Source of the DNA: Bacteroidales bacterium
GTDB taxonomy: Bacteria; Bacteroidota; Bacteroidia; Bacteroidales; Muribaculaceae
Length of the DNA stretch: 21,596 bases
Reading direction: 5' to 3'
NCBI GenBank assembly: GCA_004557565.1
Contig: SFGS01000068.1
Location: forward strand, 1 to 21,596
This document shows positions 1-6,642 of this stretch, in pieces. A program made the translations under genes and the position numbers. Position 1 is the first letter of the stretch, and every line of letters starts with the position of its first letter. The notes below the pieces were generated by a model. It did not search any database and was not told the DNA's origin. It saw nothing but the letters and a program-made list of their open reading frames with translations.

Positions 1-177
1 CTGGCAACGTGCCATGGCTAAGAAAACCCATCCCCACAAAATGGTAATTTTTCTCAAAAAAAACACCAAAAAATTTGCCTGTTCAGTTAGAAAGCCGATA
101 AAAGCCAAATGATAAAAATAGGTGATAATGTTTTTTTAATTGGATTAAATAGGTGTAAAAAAAAACACATAAATAAT

Positions 178-230
178 TGTGCTAATTTGTGGCTGATTTT
201 TAACCACGAATTTCACAAATCACACGAATA
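178..230. repeat. degenerate CACAAATT/CACGAATT-type repeat, copy 1
   Basis: A stretch with roughly 9-bp periodicity: CCACGAATT, TCACAAATC, ACACGAATA in succession from about 204. The 16-mer at 178-193 (TGTGCTAATTTGTGGC) is the exact reverse complement of 5690-5705, so a related repeat exists in opposite orientation 5.5 kb away. It is non-coding. Similar CACGAATT-type degenerate repeats are common in intergenic DNA of many bacteria; their function is not known to me. Confidence 0.75.
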
Positions 231-270
231 AATATTTTCGATATTAACCTTGTGTAAGGTCCCCCTACCC

Positions 271-382
271 TCTAATTTCTAACCTCTTACTTCTAACTTC
301 TAACTTCTAACTTCTAATTTCTAACTTCTAACTTCTAACTTCTAATTTCTAACTTCTAACTTCTAATTTCTAACTTCTAATT
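271..382. repeat. 16-unit tandem heptamer array, TCTAAYT
   Basis: Sixteen consecutive 7-bp units run without interruption from 271. Thirteen are TCTAACT or TCTAATT in the strict sense, and the variants lie at the left end (TCTAACC, TCTTACT). The ATT variant recurs after runs of three, three, two and one ACT units, a higher-order pattern typical of arrays that expand by slippage or unequal exchange. The array ends 7 bp before the stop codon of the last gene of the export operon, so it lies in that operon's 3' region. Confidence 0.95.
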
Positions 383-389
383 TCTTGGG

Positions 390-1661
390 TTACCAGTTGG
401 GGGTATCGATGGCGTTGCGGCGGTGTTCTTCTTTGAGGGGGGAATCGGGGTCGATGGCGGCGTATTGCTGCATACGGCGATAGCGTGGACGGCAGATGAA
501 GCGCTCCACCATGTAGGCTACCACGAAGTAGAATGCCACGAGTGCCCAGAGCATGTAGAAGTTGTGCGACACTTGTTCGAGTGTGGCGGCATCGCTCTGA
601 ATGGCGATGTAGCCGTTGGCCGCCCATGTCGATGGTATGGCGTTGCCCACGGCTATCCACAGGTCGCTCATCATATAGCGCGGCCATGAAATGCCTGTGA
701 GGAACACGAATATCACGGAGGTGAACGCCACCACAAGGAAGGTGGATTCGCGGTCGTTGACAAACACTTGCAGCGTTTGCCCCAACAGCGATGCGCTCAA
801 CAGGAACGGCAACATCAGCACCACGATGTCGAGGGTGGATCCATTCTGTGGGAAGTCGAAGAACATTGGCACGAATTGAAGCACATACACGGTGGGCACA
901 ATGTAGATTACCCAGTGACAGAGCATTTTGCCAATAATGGTGGCACCCACGCCGGCATCAATCGCCAGCGGGTCGAATCCACGGTTACGCAAGCGGCGTT
1001 CGCGACCACCGCCACGGAGGACGCAAATGCCCAGTATCATACTCTGCTGGAGCACCAACACGAGAATGCAGGGAAGCACCGCCGAGGCGATACCCATCGA
1101 CACATTGCCGAGTGCCACCTGACGGTTCTCGATAATGCCACCATCAGATTCAGCCACGGTGCCGGACACGATGCCAATTTTCGCGTTCTGAAGTTGCGAA
1201 CACACATTCATCTGCACATTGGTGAGCGCCGAAAGCATCTGCTTGTAGCGCATCAGCACACCCATATCGGCATAGAGCGACACCCTGCCCTGTCCGCCGC
1301 CGAGTGCCTCACGCGTGAAATTGTCAGGGAAATACACGATGCCGTAGCACTCATGCTCATTCATCAGGCGACGCGCATCTTGCATATTGCTCACATAATC
1401 CATCACACACACTTCCGGCGTGGCGTCGAGCTGACGCACAAAGTCGCGCGTGAGGTGACTACGGTTGTCGTCGACCACCACCACCTTCACATCGTGCGCC
1501 ACCTCTGTGTTGTAAATCAAAGAATAAAGCACAGGATAAGTGGCACAAAGCACAAGAAAGAAAATGATCACGGCCTGATCGTGAAACGCAAGGTTGAGTT
1601 CGCGCTTCCACACCCGAAACACGTCGATAGTCCAATTGATTATGTTGCGAAAAATTGACAT
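390..1661 (-). CDS. ABC-2 type transporter permease (second of a pair)
   Basis: This 423-residue inner-membrane protein has the layout of ABC2_membrane_3 permeases. One N-terminal transmembrane helix (about 31-50) is followed by a large extracytoplasmic domain (about 51-187). That domain begins with the family-typical VVVVDDNRSHLTRDFV, comparable to the 'vavvDlDns' motif. A cluster of about five helices follows (about 188-215, 240-265, 278-300, 307-326, 368-386), then a basic, polar C-tail. It is the last gene of a four-gene minus-strand operon, 34 bp after the preceding permease, with which it probably forms a heterodimer. Together with the HlyD-like and TolC-like products it would form an exporter spanning both membranes. 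The substrate cannot be read from sequence; drugs, lipids or envelope components are all possible. No ATPase is encoded alongside. Confidence 0.85.
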   Translation of the reverse strand: MSIFRNIINWTIDVFRVWKRELNLAFHDQAVIIFFLVLCATYPVLYSLIYNTEVAHDVKVVVVDDNRSHLTRDFVRQLDATPEVCVMDYVSNMQDARRLMNEHECYGIVYFPDNFTREALGGGQGRVSLYADMGVLMRYKQMLSALTNVQMNVCSQLQNAKIGIVSGTVAESDGGIIENRQVALGNVSMGIASAVLPCILVLVLQQSMILGICVLRGGGRERRLRNRGFDPLAIDAGVGATIIGKMLCHWVIYIVPTVYVLQFVPMFFDFPQNGSTLDIVVLMLPFLLSASLLGQTLQVFVNDRESTFLVVAFTSVIFVFLTGISWPRYMMSDLWIAVGNAIPSTWAANGYIAIQSDAATLEQVSHNFYMLWALVAFYFVVAYMVERFICRPRYRRMQQYAAIDPDSPLKEEHRRNAIDTPNW

Positions 1662-1695
1662 TTTCTGTAATTGTTTTCTGAAATTTCGTTAGCCT

Positions 1696-2862
1696 TTATG
1701 GCACATACACCGGGTGCAGACATTCCTTCTTCAATCGCCAAATAAGCGGCCAAGGAAGCAGGATAAATCCAATCAGCACCGCATAATACACGCGGCTGAA
1801 GTAGAGATCGATGCCATTGAGTGCCTGGTCGATGCTGATGAGGAAAAAATACTTCACCGGCATGATAAAGCCGATAGCCTCAATCCAAGCGTACATCGAC
1901 TCCTGTGGCAAAGAGAAGCCGCAGAACGAGAACGAGAGCATACCCAGCAGCGTGCAGAGCATGGAGCCGAGGCGGAAGTTAGGCACCACGCACATCACAA
2001 ACAGCGCCCAGCCCTGGTTGGCAAGCACAAATAGGAACATGGCCCAAAGCATGTGCGATGGCGCACAATTCAGCGGAAAACCGTAGATGCGGTACATCAT
2101 CAGCTGAATAAACCACCCCATAGCCGTGAAAATCACGGTTTGAGGCAGGATTTTACCCGTGATAGCCACGATGATGCTGTCGCCTGCCTCTTGCAGCCAT
2201 TGTCGGCATGTGCCATATTTGAGTTCGGTGCCAATGCTGAATGCCGTGACAAGCAAAATAATCAACGCCAAGAAGCAAGGCACAAACGAATTGTTGAGAT
2301 AGTAACTATAGTTGGTCCACGGATTGTTGAGCGCATGCACATCGGTGAGCACCGGCTGGAGAGTGGCTGAGATAGTGGGTCCAGGCACACCCAGCGTCTG
2401 TAGCGCCGTGCTCACAATCGCTCCGTTTGCCATCACCGATATGGTCTTGAAGCCCTTAAACATGGTGGAGGCTGGTGTGTAGTAAGCATAGTTGATATAG
2501 TAACTCACCGTGGGTTTATTGCCGCTGAGCGCCTTTTCCGAGAGGTCGGAGGGAATGTAGAAAAATCCCAGCACCAACCCACGCTGCACGGCATCGGTGG
2601 CCTCCTGATAGTTGCGGAAGTGGTATTTCACGTCCACCGTCTTAAACGCCGACAAATTGCGGGTGAGTGTGCGTGAAAGCGACGTGTTGTCGAGGTCGAC
2701 GATGCCCACCGGCACACGCTCCACAGCACCCTCGTTCATCAAATCAAAGAAAAACCAACTGCTTGCCAACGGCACGACCACCATCATCCAAAAGTACACC
2801 TGCCGCCTCACAAGCGAGACAGCACCGTGCTTAAGCGATTGTTTGATGTAGTGGAAAAGCAT
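1696..2862 (-). CDS. ABC-2 type transporter permease (first of a pair)
   Basis: A 388-residue paralogue of the next gene downstream, with the same architecture. Helix 1 lies at about 24-40, an extracytoplasmic domain starts with PVGIVDLDNTSLSRTLTRNL (about 51-70), and five hydrophobic helices fill the C-terminal half. It ends in a short basic tail (WRLKKECLHPVYVP). The VDLDNTSLSR segment is the clearest ABC2_membrane_3 signature in the operon. It lies 24 bp after the hlyD-like gene and 34 bp before the second permease, so co-transcription is expected. The two permeases are divergent rather than recent duplicates, which fits an obligate heterodimer. Energy coupling is unclear because the operon has no nucleotide-binding subunit. 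Confidence 0.87.
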   Translation of the reverse strand: MLFHYIKQSLKHGAVSLVRRQVYFWMMVVVPLASSWFFFDLMNEGAVERVPVGIVDLDNTSLSRTLTRNLSAFKTVDVKYHFRNYQEATDAVQRGLVLGFFYIPSDLSEKALSGNKPTVSYYINYAYYTPASTMFKGFKTISVMANGAIVSTALQTLGVPGPTISATLQPVLTDVHALNNPWTNYSYYLNNSFVPCFLALIILLVTAFSIGTELKYGTCRQWLQEAGDSIIVAITGKILPQTVIFTAMGWFIQLMMYRIYGFPLNCAPSHMLWAMFLFVLANQGWALFVMCVVPNFRLGSMLCTLLGMLSFSFCGFSLPQESMYAWIEAIGFIMPVKYFFLISIDQALNGIDLYFSRVYYAVLIGFILLPWPLIWRLKKECLHPVYVP

Positions 2863-2886
2863 TTTTTATAATTGATTTTTTATGAG

Positions 2887-4041
2887 TTATTCAGGAAGCA
2901 GAACCGACATGCCTGGGCGGAAACCCTCGATGTGGTCCATTGGGCGCATCTTCACGGTGAAGGTCTTGCTGTCGTATTGACCATACGCCTTGGTGGCGTT
3001 CCACACGGCATAAGAGCCCATATCGTGAATGTAGTACACCTTCATTTTCGCCTCCTTATTGTCGAGAGCAGGGATAGTGACCGTGAGCACGGTGTCCATA
3101 GGCAACTTCGAGAGCATTTCCTCGCGCACGCTGAATGCCACCCACATATCCTGAATTTTTGAAATGGTCATGATAGGAGTGCCAAGTGCCACCAGTTCGC
3201 CCTCATGTGGGAAAATCTCGCTCACTTCGCCATCGCATGGAGCCACCAAAATCTGGTCTTCGAGCAGCGACTGCACTTCCATCACCGTAGCGCGAGCCAC
3301 ATCTTCCATACCTTGAGAGGCGGCCTTGTCCTCCTGCTGTGCGCCATTGTGCGCCAACCGGGCTTGCGATTGTGCGGCGGCAACGGCAGCGGTAGCGGCA
3401 TCGTAGGCAGCCTTTGCCTCGTCGCGCTTCTGCTCGGTCATCACACCCTCTTTATAGAGATTTTCGATACGCTGATAAGTTTTGTGAGCGATTTCCTGTG
3501 CGGCTTTGGCTTGCTCCACCATGCTGTTGGCGCCACTCTTTATTTCCTCGCGAGTGCCTTTTTCCACCTTTTGCGCAGTGGAGGCAGCCACACGCTGTGC
3601 GCTTTGAGCCTTGTAGAGCGCAGCATCTACCGTCTTGCTGCTAATCGACACCAAGGTATCGCCCTTGTGCACATAGTCGCCCTCCTTCACATAGAAGCGC
3701 ACCACACGCCCTGGCAACTTGCCCGACACACGCACTTGCTCGCAGTCGGCTTGACCTTGGGTGATGTCCTTTGGCGGTTGAATGAGCAGCATACCGAGTG
3801 CTGCAATACCAGCCACCACTATGGTAAACACGAAGAGAGCAGCCAGCAATGCCTTGTCGCGCTTGCGTGCGATGGTGCGTTGCTCCTTCACCTCGGCGCG
3901 AGCCGTGGGTTGCTCCGAGTTTTTCTTCTTCGATTTCTTTTCTGGCTCATTCGCTTCCTCAACGGCAGCGACAGACTGTGAAACCACTTCTTCCACCTGA
4001 GCCTGAACTTTCTGGGTCTGTTCCTTTTTTTCTTGTTCCAT
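2887..4041 (-). CDS. HlyD/EmrA-type periplasmic adaptor (membrane fusion protein)
   Basis: The 384-residue product links the inner-membrane permeases to the outer-membrane channel. An unusually long, highly charged cytoplasmic N-terminus (1-63, rich in E, K and Q) precedes one transmembrane helix (about 64-87). The first half of a lipoyl-like domain follows (about 105-135, GKLPGRVVRFYVKEGDYV), then an Ala/Gln/Glu-rich coiled-coil hairpin (about 138-258). The second lipoyl half (about 265-300, VAPCDGEVSEIFPHEGELV) and a beta-barrel region ending GFRPGMSVLLPE complete the fold. Length and domain order are normal for the family. The ATG at 4041 lies 38 bp after the tolC-like stop. The charged N-terminal extension is longer than in typical EmrA/HlyD proteins and might contact a cytoplasmic partner. 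Confidence 0.9.
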   Translation of the reverse strand: MEQEKKEQTQKVQAQVEEVVSQSVAAVEEANEPEKKSKKKNSEQPTARAEVKEQRTIARKRDKALLAALFVFTIVVAGIAALGMLLIQPPKDITQGQADCEQVRVSGKLPGRVVRFYVKEGDYVHKGDTLVSISSKTVDAALYKAQSAQRVAASTAQKVEKGTREEIKSGANSMVEQAKAAQEIAHKTYQRIENLYKEGVMTEQKRDEAKAAYDAATAAVAAAQSQARLAHNGAQQEDKAASQGMEDVARATVMEVQSLLEDQILVAPCDGEVSEIFPHEGELVALGTPIMTISKIQDMWVAFSVREEMLSKLPMDTVLTVTIPALDNKEAKMKVYYIHDMGSYAVWNATKAYGQYDSKTFTVKMRPMDHIEGFRPGMSVLLPE

Positions 4042-4079
4042 ATATCGTCGAAAAATTGTTGCTGTGATACAAAAATATA

Positions 4080-5510
4080 TTAATACTTCATCTGCCCCAT
4101 CACCTTTGAGAGGTAAACGTCGCAGAGCTGAATGTCAATTTGTGCGTCGATGTTTTCGCTGTAGGCTTGCACCCAAGCAGTTTGTGCGCCAATCACGGTA
4201 TCGAGGTTGGTCACGCCCTCACGGAATCCGAGTTGTGCGCAACGCAAGTTCTCGTCGGCTTGTGCGAGGTGCGATTTGGTCTTTTCGAAAGTTTTCCAAG
4301 CCTCCTCGTAGCGGAATTTCGCCTGATTCACCTGAAGGTTGATTTTCTCGCGAGCATCGTCGATTTGCACCTTGCGCAGTCGAGCCTCTGCTTGCGCCTC
4401 CTTGTATTTGTTGCTCAGTCCGCCCCAGTGCCACAACGGAATCTTCACCATTGCGCCCACCGAGAAGGCAAAGCCAAACTTGTTTTCAAAGCCGTTGTAT
4501 GAGTTAGGGTTGGTGCCGTGGTAAGCCGCAAATGCCGCAATCTGTGGCATCATTTCGCTCTTTGCCACTTTGGCTTTCTCGTCGAAAATCTTAGCGGCTA
4601 TTTCAAGCGAACGAATATCGCTGCGGTTGGCATACACCGAGTCCATCTGCAAATGCGTTGGGCGAAGCGTTCCGCCTATCTCGTCGCGGTTTTCATCTGC
4701 GAGCGTGAAGCGCACATTGATGGGCTGGCCGCAAATTTGGTTCAACGCCATGCGAGAGAGTTCCAAACCGTTCACCACCTTGGTGAGATTCACATTTGCC
4801 TCGTTCACCTTCACGTCCACGGTGAGTTTGTTGGCCTTGGTAGCCACACCCTCCTTAATCATTTTCTCCACATCGCTATCGAGGTTCTGAACCAGTTTCA
4901 AATAACTCTCCACCAGTTTTTTCTTAGCCACGAGCGACACCACGCGCCAGTATGCCTCATCTACGCTATACACCACGTCTTGCACCTTGGTGTCGTGCAT
5001 ATTGCGCGCAAGTTCTTCGGCATAGTGGGTGATATTGTTCATCGCACGAATTTTGCCACCCATGTAGATAGGCTGCGTCATGGTCACCGCTGCGGCAAAC
5101 ACATTGTGCACATCGTAGGTGAGTGCGCTTTTAGGGAGCAAAGCCACCTGCGAAGGAATCACCGAGCCTTCGTGAATCACGGGCAGACCAGTGGTGGGGT
5201 CCTTCACAAGATTGAAGTCGTAGGATCCGGTTGCGGGGTTGAAAGTCTTGGTGGGAAGCAACTGGTCTTTATCCACGAGCGAGAGTTTCTTCTGATTGTA
5301 GATATATCCACCTTCGAAGTCAAAACTTGGCAGATAAGCCGCCTCAGCCTGTTTGCGCTGGTAGCCAGCCTGCTCAATTTTGATTTGCTGTTGCAGAATT
5401 TCCTTATTGTTGGCAATAGCCATGCGGCGACATGAATCGAGCGACACTGTGCCCTGCCCCATTACTGGAATCGCCGACAAAATGATGATACCTAATAAAA
5501 ATTTTCGCAT
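4080..5510 (-). CDS. TolC-family outer-membrane efflux protein
   Basis: First gene of the export operon, 476 residues from the chosen ATG at 5510. That start gives a clean signal peptide (MRKFLLGIIILSAIPVMGQ, signal peptidase I type, no lipobox Cys). An in-frame ATG at 5555 would prepend 15 polar residues before the signal and is less likely. The mature protein has two outer-membrane-efflux repeats. The first begins VSLDSCRRMAIANNKEILQQ and the second lies around EAQAEARLRKVQIDDAREKI. Each has long heptad-like alpha-helical stretches, and GVTNLDTVIGAQTAWVQA near the end is a typical OEP motif. It would form the trimeric channel for the adaptor and permeases encoded downstream. A -7 promoter element (TAAATTTG) lies at 5575-5582 on the minus strand. 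Confidence 0.92.
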   Translation of the reverse strand: MRKFLLGIIILSAIPVMGQGTVSLDSCRRMAIANNKEILQQQIKIEQAGYQRKQAEAAYLPSFDFEGGYIYNQKKLSLVDKDQLLPTKTFNPATGSYDFNLVKDPTTGLPVIHEGSVIPSQVALLPKSALTYDVHNVFAAAVTMTQPIYMGGKIRAMNNITHYAEELARNMHDTKVQDVVYSVDEAYWRVVSLVAKKKLVESYLKLVQNLDSDVEKMIKEGVATKANKLTVDVKVNEANVNLTKVVNGLELSRMALNQICGQPINVRFTLADENRDEIGGTLRPTHLQMDSVYANRSDIRSLEIAAKIFDEKAKVAKSEMMPQIAAFAAYHGTNPNSYNGFENKFGFAFSVGAMVKIPLWHWGGLSNKYKEAQAEARLRKVQIDDAREKINLQVNQAKFRYEEAWKTFEKTKSHLAQADENLRCAQLGFREGVTNLDTVIGAQTAWVQAYSENIDAQIDIQLCDVYLSKVMGQMKY

Positions 5511-5574
5511 TTTTATTTTGCAATTTCTACGCGAAAAGCCACAAGTGCCAATCACGCCAATTAAACACAGAATG

Positions 5575-5582
5575 CAAATTTA
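5575..5582 (-). promoter_or_regulatory. candidate -7 element of the export operon
   Basis: On the minus strand this reads TAAATTTG, matching the Bacteroidetes -7 consensus TAnnTTTG, about 65 bp before the tolC-like start codon. No good TTTG -33 box was found at the usual 19-21 bp spacing, so the call rests on one element. Confidence 0.5.
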
Positions 5583-5877
5583 ATAATAAAACTCACAAAT
5601 TGTTACACCTCGTGGCTATATGAACCACAATTATTGGATAATTGAACAAAAAAAGTCCACCACCCCCACAAATTCACATGGATTTTTCTGCCACAAATTA
5701 GCACAAATTTTCACAAATTAATCATTGCATGGGATTACAAAAAAACCGATTTAATCCATTTAAACCGTGCTTACACCCAAATAGAAAATTCTGTTTAATC
5801 CGTTGAATCTGTGTGATATATATAATAAATCCGTGAGATCTGTGCGATCTGTGTGAGGGCAAGCGAATGGGTGGGGA
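5583..5877. other. gene-free region with degenerate short repeats
   Basis: No gene is visible. The left part is AT-rich. From 5690 to 5857 there are degenerate direct repeats with 9-10 bp periodicity. CACAAATT occurs three times at 5690-5720. TTTAATCCA/TTTAAACCG follow at 5750-5768, and TTTAATCCG/TTGAATCTG at 5794-5812. ATCCGTGAG, ATCTGTGCG and ATCTGTGTG run at 5829-5855. The stretch separates the export operon promoter from the 3' end of the next gene, which also reads on the minus strand. No terminator hairpin for that gene is evident. Confidence 0.7.
5690..5857. repeat. degenerate 9-10 bp repeats (CACAAATT and ATCYGTG types), copy 2
   Basis: Four clusters of near-identical 9-10 bp words. 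5690-5705 is an exact reverse complement of 178-193. The 9-bp phasing is visible in TTTAATCCG TTGAATCTG and in ATCCGTGAG ATCTGTGCG ATCTGTGTG. Such repeats are mutationally degenerate and non-coding, and probably belong to a dispersed genomic family. Function unknown. Confidence 0.7.
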
Positions 5878-6513
5878 TTAGGCGTCGAAGATTTCGCCTT
5901 TGCGACGCTTTTCTTGATATTGGCGCTCTTTTTCTTGGCGCTGTTGTTCCTTGAGTTGGTCTTTTGTGGGCTTCGGGTCTTTTTGGTCGCGCTTTTGGAT
6001 TTTCTGTTTGCGTGTTTCGTGGTTGGGCTTGCGGTCAGGGTTTTCGGCAAAACTCTTCACCACTTCCTCCACAGCCTCACGGTTGCCGAACAGGTAGTTG
6101 ACCACGATTTGCACCACCAGTTCGCTTTTCTTCGACACCAAATTCACGAGCAGTCCACGCGTGCCGTCGGGCATAATGCCTTCCACAGCGTAGGTGTCGA
6201 AGTTCTTCACCTTGATTTTGGTTTTCTTCACCTCATACATGTTGAAATCGGCAGCCTTACGCTGGAGCGTGGTGAGGTAGATGTCCTTCTTGCTGTCGGC
6301 GTCTTTGGTGTAGAGGTGCACGGTGAGCAGCATATCCTCCCACTGACGCTCATAGCGCACGCTGGTGTTCAACAACTCAAACCCTCCTTCTGGAACAGAG
6401 AAGTTCAGATTGTATTTACTCCAAGTGAGGTCGAGAGCCATTGCTGGAAGCACGGCTGCCACCATCAGAAGAACGAATATTGCTTTTTTCATCATCGCGT
6501 TTTGCTTTTTCAT
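5878..6513 (-). CDS. secreted protein of unknown function with basic, Gln/Lys-rich tail
   Basis: A 211-residue product I do not recognise by name. It starts with a signal peptide, cleanest from an internal ATG at 6492 (MKKAIFVLLMVAAVLPAMA). The ATG at 6513 adds seven residues, and another in-frame ATG lies at 6495. The mature domain (about 28-150) looks like a compact alpha/beta fold: LTWSKYNLNFSVPEGGFELL, then YERQWEDMLLTVHLY, and a late DTYAVEGIMPDGTRGLLVNL. It ends in a helix (REAVEEVVKSFAENP). The last 55 residues are almost wholly K, R, Q, E and D, with poor conservation expected. There is no lipobox, so a periplasmic location is likely. A -7 element (TACTTTTG) at 6527-6534 suggests its own promoter and would favour the 6492-6495 starts, because it leaves a very short leader for 6513. 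Confidence 0.8.
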   Translation of the reverse strand: MKKQNAMMKKAIFVLLMVAAVLPAMALDLTWSKYNLNFSVPEGGFELLNTSVRYERQWEDMLLTVHLYTKDADSKKDIYLTTLQRKAADFNMYEVKKTKIKVKNFDTYAVEGIMPDGTRGLLVNLVSKKSELVVQIVVNYLFGNREAVEEVVKSFAENPDRKPNHETRKQKIQKRDQKDPKPTKDQLKEQQRQEKERQYQEKRRKGEIFDA

Positions 6514-6526
6514 ATTGATTATAACA

Positions 6527-6534
6527 CAAAAGTA
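6527..6534 (-). promoter_or_regulatory. candidate -7 element for the secreted-protein gene
   Basis: Reads TACTTTTG on the minus strand (TAnnTTTG consensus), 14 to 34 bp before the candidate start codons. It lies between the yidC terminator and the gene, where a new promoter is expected. No convincing -33 box is visible. Confidence 0.5.
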
Positions 6535-6561
6535 ATAAAAATGTTATATCCACCTACCCAT

Positions 6562-6605
6562 TTTATAAAAAATTAAGAGGTGGCCGCCGAAAAAGCAGTC
6601 ACCTC
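6562..6605 (-). terminator. intrinsic terminator of the pyrG-yidC operon
   Basis: Read on the minus strand, GAGGTG pairs with CACCTC (arms 6600-6605 and 6577-6582). After one A/C mismatch, CTGC pairs with GCGG (one G-U pair), leaving a loop of about seven bases including TTTTTC. The stem is followed by the T-rich tail TTAATTTTTTA. It lies about 40 bp after the yidC stop. Confidence 0.8.
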
Positions 6606-6642
6606 TCATCTATTTCAATCGAGATTGATAGTCGGGTATGAA

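Larger units (their letters stand above)
1..389. other. gene-free, AT-rich left end of window
   Basis: No open reading frame here looks like a gene. The first bases hold a small hairpin (TGGCA at 2-6 with TGCCA at 10-14). Positions 15-170 are A/T-rich with homopolymer runs. Positions 178-230 carry the degenerate CACAAATT/CACGAATT motif, and 271-382 is a heptamer array; both are listed separately. On the minus strand this is the downstream region of the export operon. No clear stem plus T-tract terminator could be found for that operon. Confidence 0.7.

Noticed and set aside
271..382. CRISPR or coding tandem repeat
   Set aside because: Units are 7 bp without spacers, and the array is in no plausible reading frame.
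768..1658. 296-codon plus-strand open frame opposite the permease gene
   Set aside because: It is antisense to a clear ABC-2 permease, His-rich with no family pattern, and caused by codon bias on the opposite strand. The same applies to long frames opposite the adaptor (3205-3981), the channel (4518-5435) and pyrG (9725-10348).
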